Positions 61,905-64,000 of a stretch of 64,000 bases of DNA are shown here, piece by piece (position 1 is the stretch's first letter; each line of letters starts with the position of its first letter). A program made the position numbers and the translations under genes. The notes beneath the pieces were generated by a model that saw only the letters and a list, made by a program, of their open reading frames with translations, had not been told where the DNA came from and searched no databases. The stretch comes from Prochilodus magdalenae (Eukaryota > Chordata > Actinopteri > Characiformes > Prochilodontidae): assembly GCA_024036415.1 (NCBI GenBank), contig JAMWET010001220.1:248001-312000 (forward strand), written 5' to 3'.

Positions 61905-61963
61905 TTTGAATTCTGTCCCGCTTAACAGGCGTGTGTCCTCATTGGTGGAAACCGTTGACGTCA
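61905..61963 (-). promoter_or_regulatory. Putative birc5 proximal promoter: CRE, inverted CCAAT, CHR-like box
   Basis: Reading toward birc5 there is a perfect CRE palindrome TGACGTCA (61963-61956), a CCAAT box (61945-61941) and the hexamer TTCAAA (61910-61905), about 140 bp before the ATG. TTCAAA is the reverse complement of the cell-cycle homology region TTTGAA. CCAAT and CHR lie about 35 bp apart, close to the NF-Y to CHR spacing known for G2/M genes repressed by the DREAM complex. GCGGG lies 6 bases upstream of the hexamer, like a CDE but with a longer spacer than the classic 4. Function is inferred from motifs and position. Confidence 0.5.
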
Positions 61964-62128
61964 TCACGCAATACCGCTTCGCCACATCAGAAAGGTCTGC
62001 GCTTTAGGATGGAAAGTTGGATGGTCTGAGTTCGCCAAAATACAAGTTTATATAAAAAAAAAAATTAAACAATATATATTTTTTAAAAAGTTTAAAATCC
62101 TATATTTAAAAAAATATTTTTTAAATCG

Positions 62129-62130
<2 letters not shown>

Positions 62131-62162
<32 letters not shown>

Positions 62163-62178
62163 GTAATAATAATAATTT
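62131..62178 (+). repeat. (AAT)n microsatellite upstream of birc5
   Basis: AAT repeats about 15 times with one TAG interruption at 62161-62163. Confidence 0.93.
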
Positions 62179-63690
62179 GTGATAAGGTTATTTATCATGC
62201 TAGAACAAAGAACAGAAGTTGTTCTGGTTTGTTTATTTTTTCATTTATTCCAGACACCGTCAGGTAGTTCACACATGCAACGTAAACCATAGACGTGCTG
62301 CGCTGTAATCGAGTGCACTGCGACACCCTATGGTCATGATTAAAATTAAAAGGACCAGTGTGTTAAGGACGTGGTGTTAGAGCTGTTCAGAGTTTGTTCA
62401 TTATATATCGTTGGAAAACATTCAAGGCCACATGGGTTTTGCTATTTAATCGAGAGTTTTTAGTGCTACAAGACTGCAATAACATTAAACATTTCATAAT
62501 GATCCTTAGTGTTAACTGCATTCCAGATAGTCATATATCGTTCAAACCTCTGTCACAGATTAGTAGCAGTATATCCTACATTTATTTTAGTAACTTAGTA
62601 ACTTTCACTCAATATTTAAGAACAATAATAAAACTTGTTTTAATCAGGTTAATCAATGGACATATTTACTCTCTTTAATTGCTAATTTGTAATGTATTTG
62701 ATGTGCAATAGTACACAATTGGATTGCATTGTATCAATATAATAATCACTATCATTATTTTAAACTTCACATTTTTACTCATTTTAGTGAACTGTTATAA
62801 TGATGTTAGATACACTTGGCCAATTCCCAAAATAGAACTCTTCTGTACTGCATCAGAGAAGAGAAAAGGGTATACTAGACCCCCTCTAACACTCATAAGG
62901 CTGCCACTTCATGAAATGCTGGTGTAGTTTTGTTTGATGTTGGAGCTCCCTTATTTCCCCTTTACACATATCCAAAACTGAGGGTTGTGCTTTTAGGCAA
63001 CATACAATTTCAACCACATGTTTGTTTTTTGTTTTTTTAACCACAGGCATTATATAGCTATGTTTAGCCAGATGACTTGATTGGCCTCCAGGGCTACAAA
63101 AGGAAGTATCATGTTATATTTCTCTCTCACGTGGATTATGATGGTAGGCACTAAGAGGATTGGTGTTTTGTTTAATACCTTCCCTAAAATATATATAAGG
63201 TGCCAAAAAAGTTCATTTTACTGACACATTAAAGAATTAAAAATCCTCTCAGTAATCAGCTCTTTAAGGATCTTTCTAAATGGAATAGATTATGAAAAGT
63301 TCCTAAATCATTCGTGGCTTAGATATACAGTACTGTGCAAACTACAGAGATCAAGCTCCTAATGATATCTAAGGAGATAATGTAAATGCACCAGGAAGGG
63401 TACAGTCGAAGGAAAAAAAAGGCTCTTCCAAAAAAATGTAAAGCTTTAATCTTTAAAAGAAAAGAGAAACTCAAGCTCTGCTCCTTTGTCAAATTTGAAA
63501 AATCCAGGGGTGTTTCTGTCCATCCTTCCACTGTGAGAAGATAACTCAATGCTGTGGGTCTGAAAGGATGTACAGCTGTTGAAAAGCCATTGGATGTATG
63601 ATGAAGGGTATCAGCCACAAAACTGTATTTAAGCATCAGGAGACGTATTTCCCCTCTTGCATGGAGATTTTACCTTTATATTCACTGGTT
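62179..63690. other. Intergenic upstream of birc5, nothing recognised
   Basis: AT-rich sequence with only shadow frames. The gene that sits upstream of BIRC5 in mammals was not detected in this remainder. Confidence 0.45.
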
Positions 63691-63693
63691 ATA

Positions 63694-64000
63694 TACTGAC
63701 ATACCAAAAGTCATGGGATAACAATATGCAAACTGATCATGAAATCACATCCACAATTAATGCAGGAGGCCTTACACTCATGGTATATGGGAGCAGAAGG
63801 CCACCAGAGTGCCACTGTTAACACCACAACACTGGACACAGCACTTTGCCTGGGCTTTTAAGATTGCTAACAGGACCCTAGTGGACATGTGCCATGGTCC
63901 GATAAATCACAGGACCGGTTGTTTCAGGTTGATTGTAAGGTTTGTGTGTGGACCACACCCTATAAAACCATGAACCCCAGAACCCTCGAGGTGGTCCTAT
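63694..64000 (+). mobile_element. Tc1-like relic cut by the window edge
   Basis: It begins with a terminus-like 'actgacataccaaaagtcat'. Near 63893 a frame reads WSDKSQDRLFQVDCKVCVWT then TPYKTMNP, the first-Asp block of a Tc1-like transposase. The right part lies beyond the window. Confidence 0.68.

Noticed and set aside
62180..64000. Upstream neighbour gene of birc5
   Set aside because: No exon with recognisable protein similarity was found; the end of the window is a Tc1-like relic.

Overview
This is vertebrate nuclear DNA, almost certainly from a teleost fish. Evidence: two multi-exon genes with GT-AG introns, an AT-rich background, many Tc1/mariner relics, a hAT relic, tRNA-headed SINEs with the fish-type 'cgctctggataagaacgtc' tail, L2-like LINE scraps, and long TA, AAATT and AAT microsatellites. 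The repeat mix suggests an otophysan (characin, catfish or knifefish type), but the species is inferred, not proven.

Only two protein genes could be assembled, both on the minus strand and head to tail. birc5 (survivin) has four coding exons between 61763 and 53482 and encodes 141 residues with all four BIR zinc ligands. tmem235, a four-pass claudin-superfamily membrane protein, has four coding exons between 51443 and 40278 and encodes 210 residues. The stop of birc5 and the start of tmem235 are about 2 kb apart. The same birc5-tmem235 order is known from mammals, which supports both names. The two products have no known shared pathway, so the pairing is conserved synteny, not an operon.

The left 40 kb (1-40277) is a gene desert downstream of tmem235. 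It holds a decayed Tc1-like relic at 3.5 kb, a nearly full-length Tc1 relic at 6.9-8.35 kb, two fragments of another Tc1-like family at 10.3 and 12.9 kb, a deletion derivative of a further Tc1-like family at 13.6 kb, a MITE and LINE scraps near 19-20 kb, a TA array at 22.8 kb, LINE scraps at 26.6 and 29.8 kb, SINEs at 29.5 and 33.6 kb, and a 60-bp minisatellite at 30.3 kb. Between them lie unique stretches, a few of which look like conserved non-coding elements. tmem235 introns carry a shortened copy of the 6.9-kb Tc1 family, a SINE and a foldback MITE. Intron 3 of birc5 (6.7 kb) is the most transposon-rich part of the genes: a short Tc1 derivative, a very young Tc1 element with nearly identical 200-bp termini, and an old hAT element within 4.4 kb. 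The right edge runs into another Tc1-like relic.

I did not find a new multi-gene system. The observations most worth checking are the loss of the paired extracellular cysteines in tmem235, the missing proline after the mitotic phospho-threonine of survivin, the young Tc1 element, a palindrome-bearing duplicated motif in tmem235 intron 1, an orphan exon-like segment near 37.1 kb, and an apparent templated insertion near 10.3 kb.
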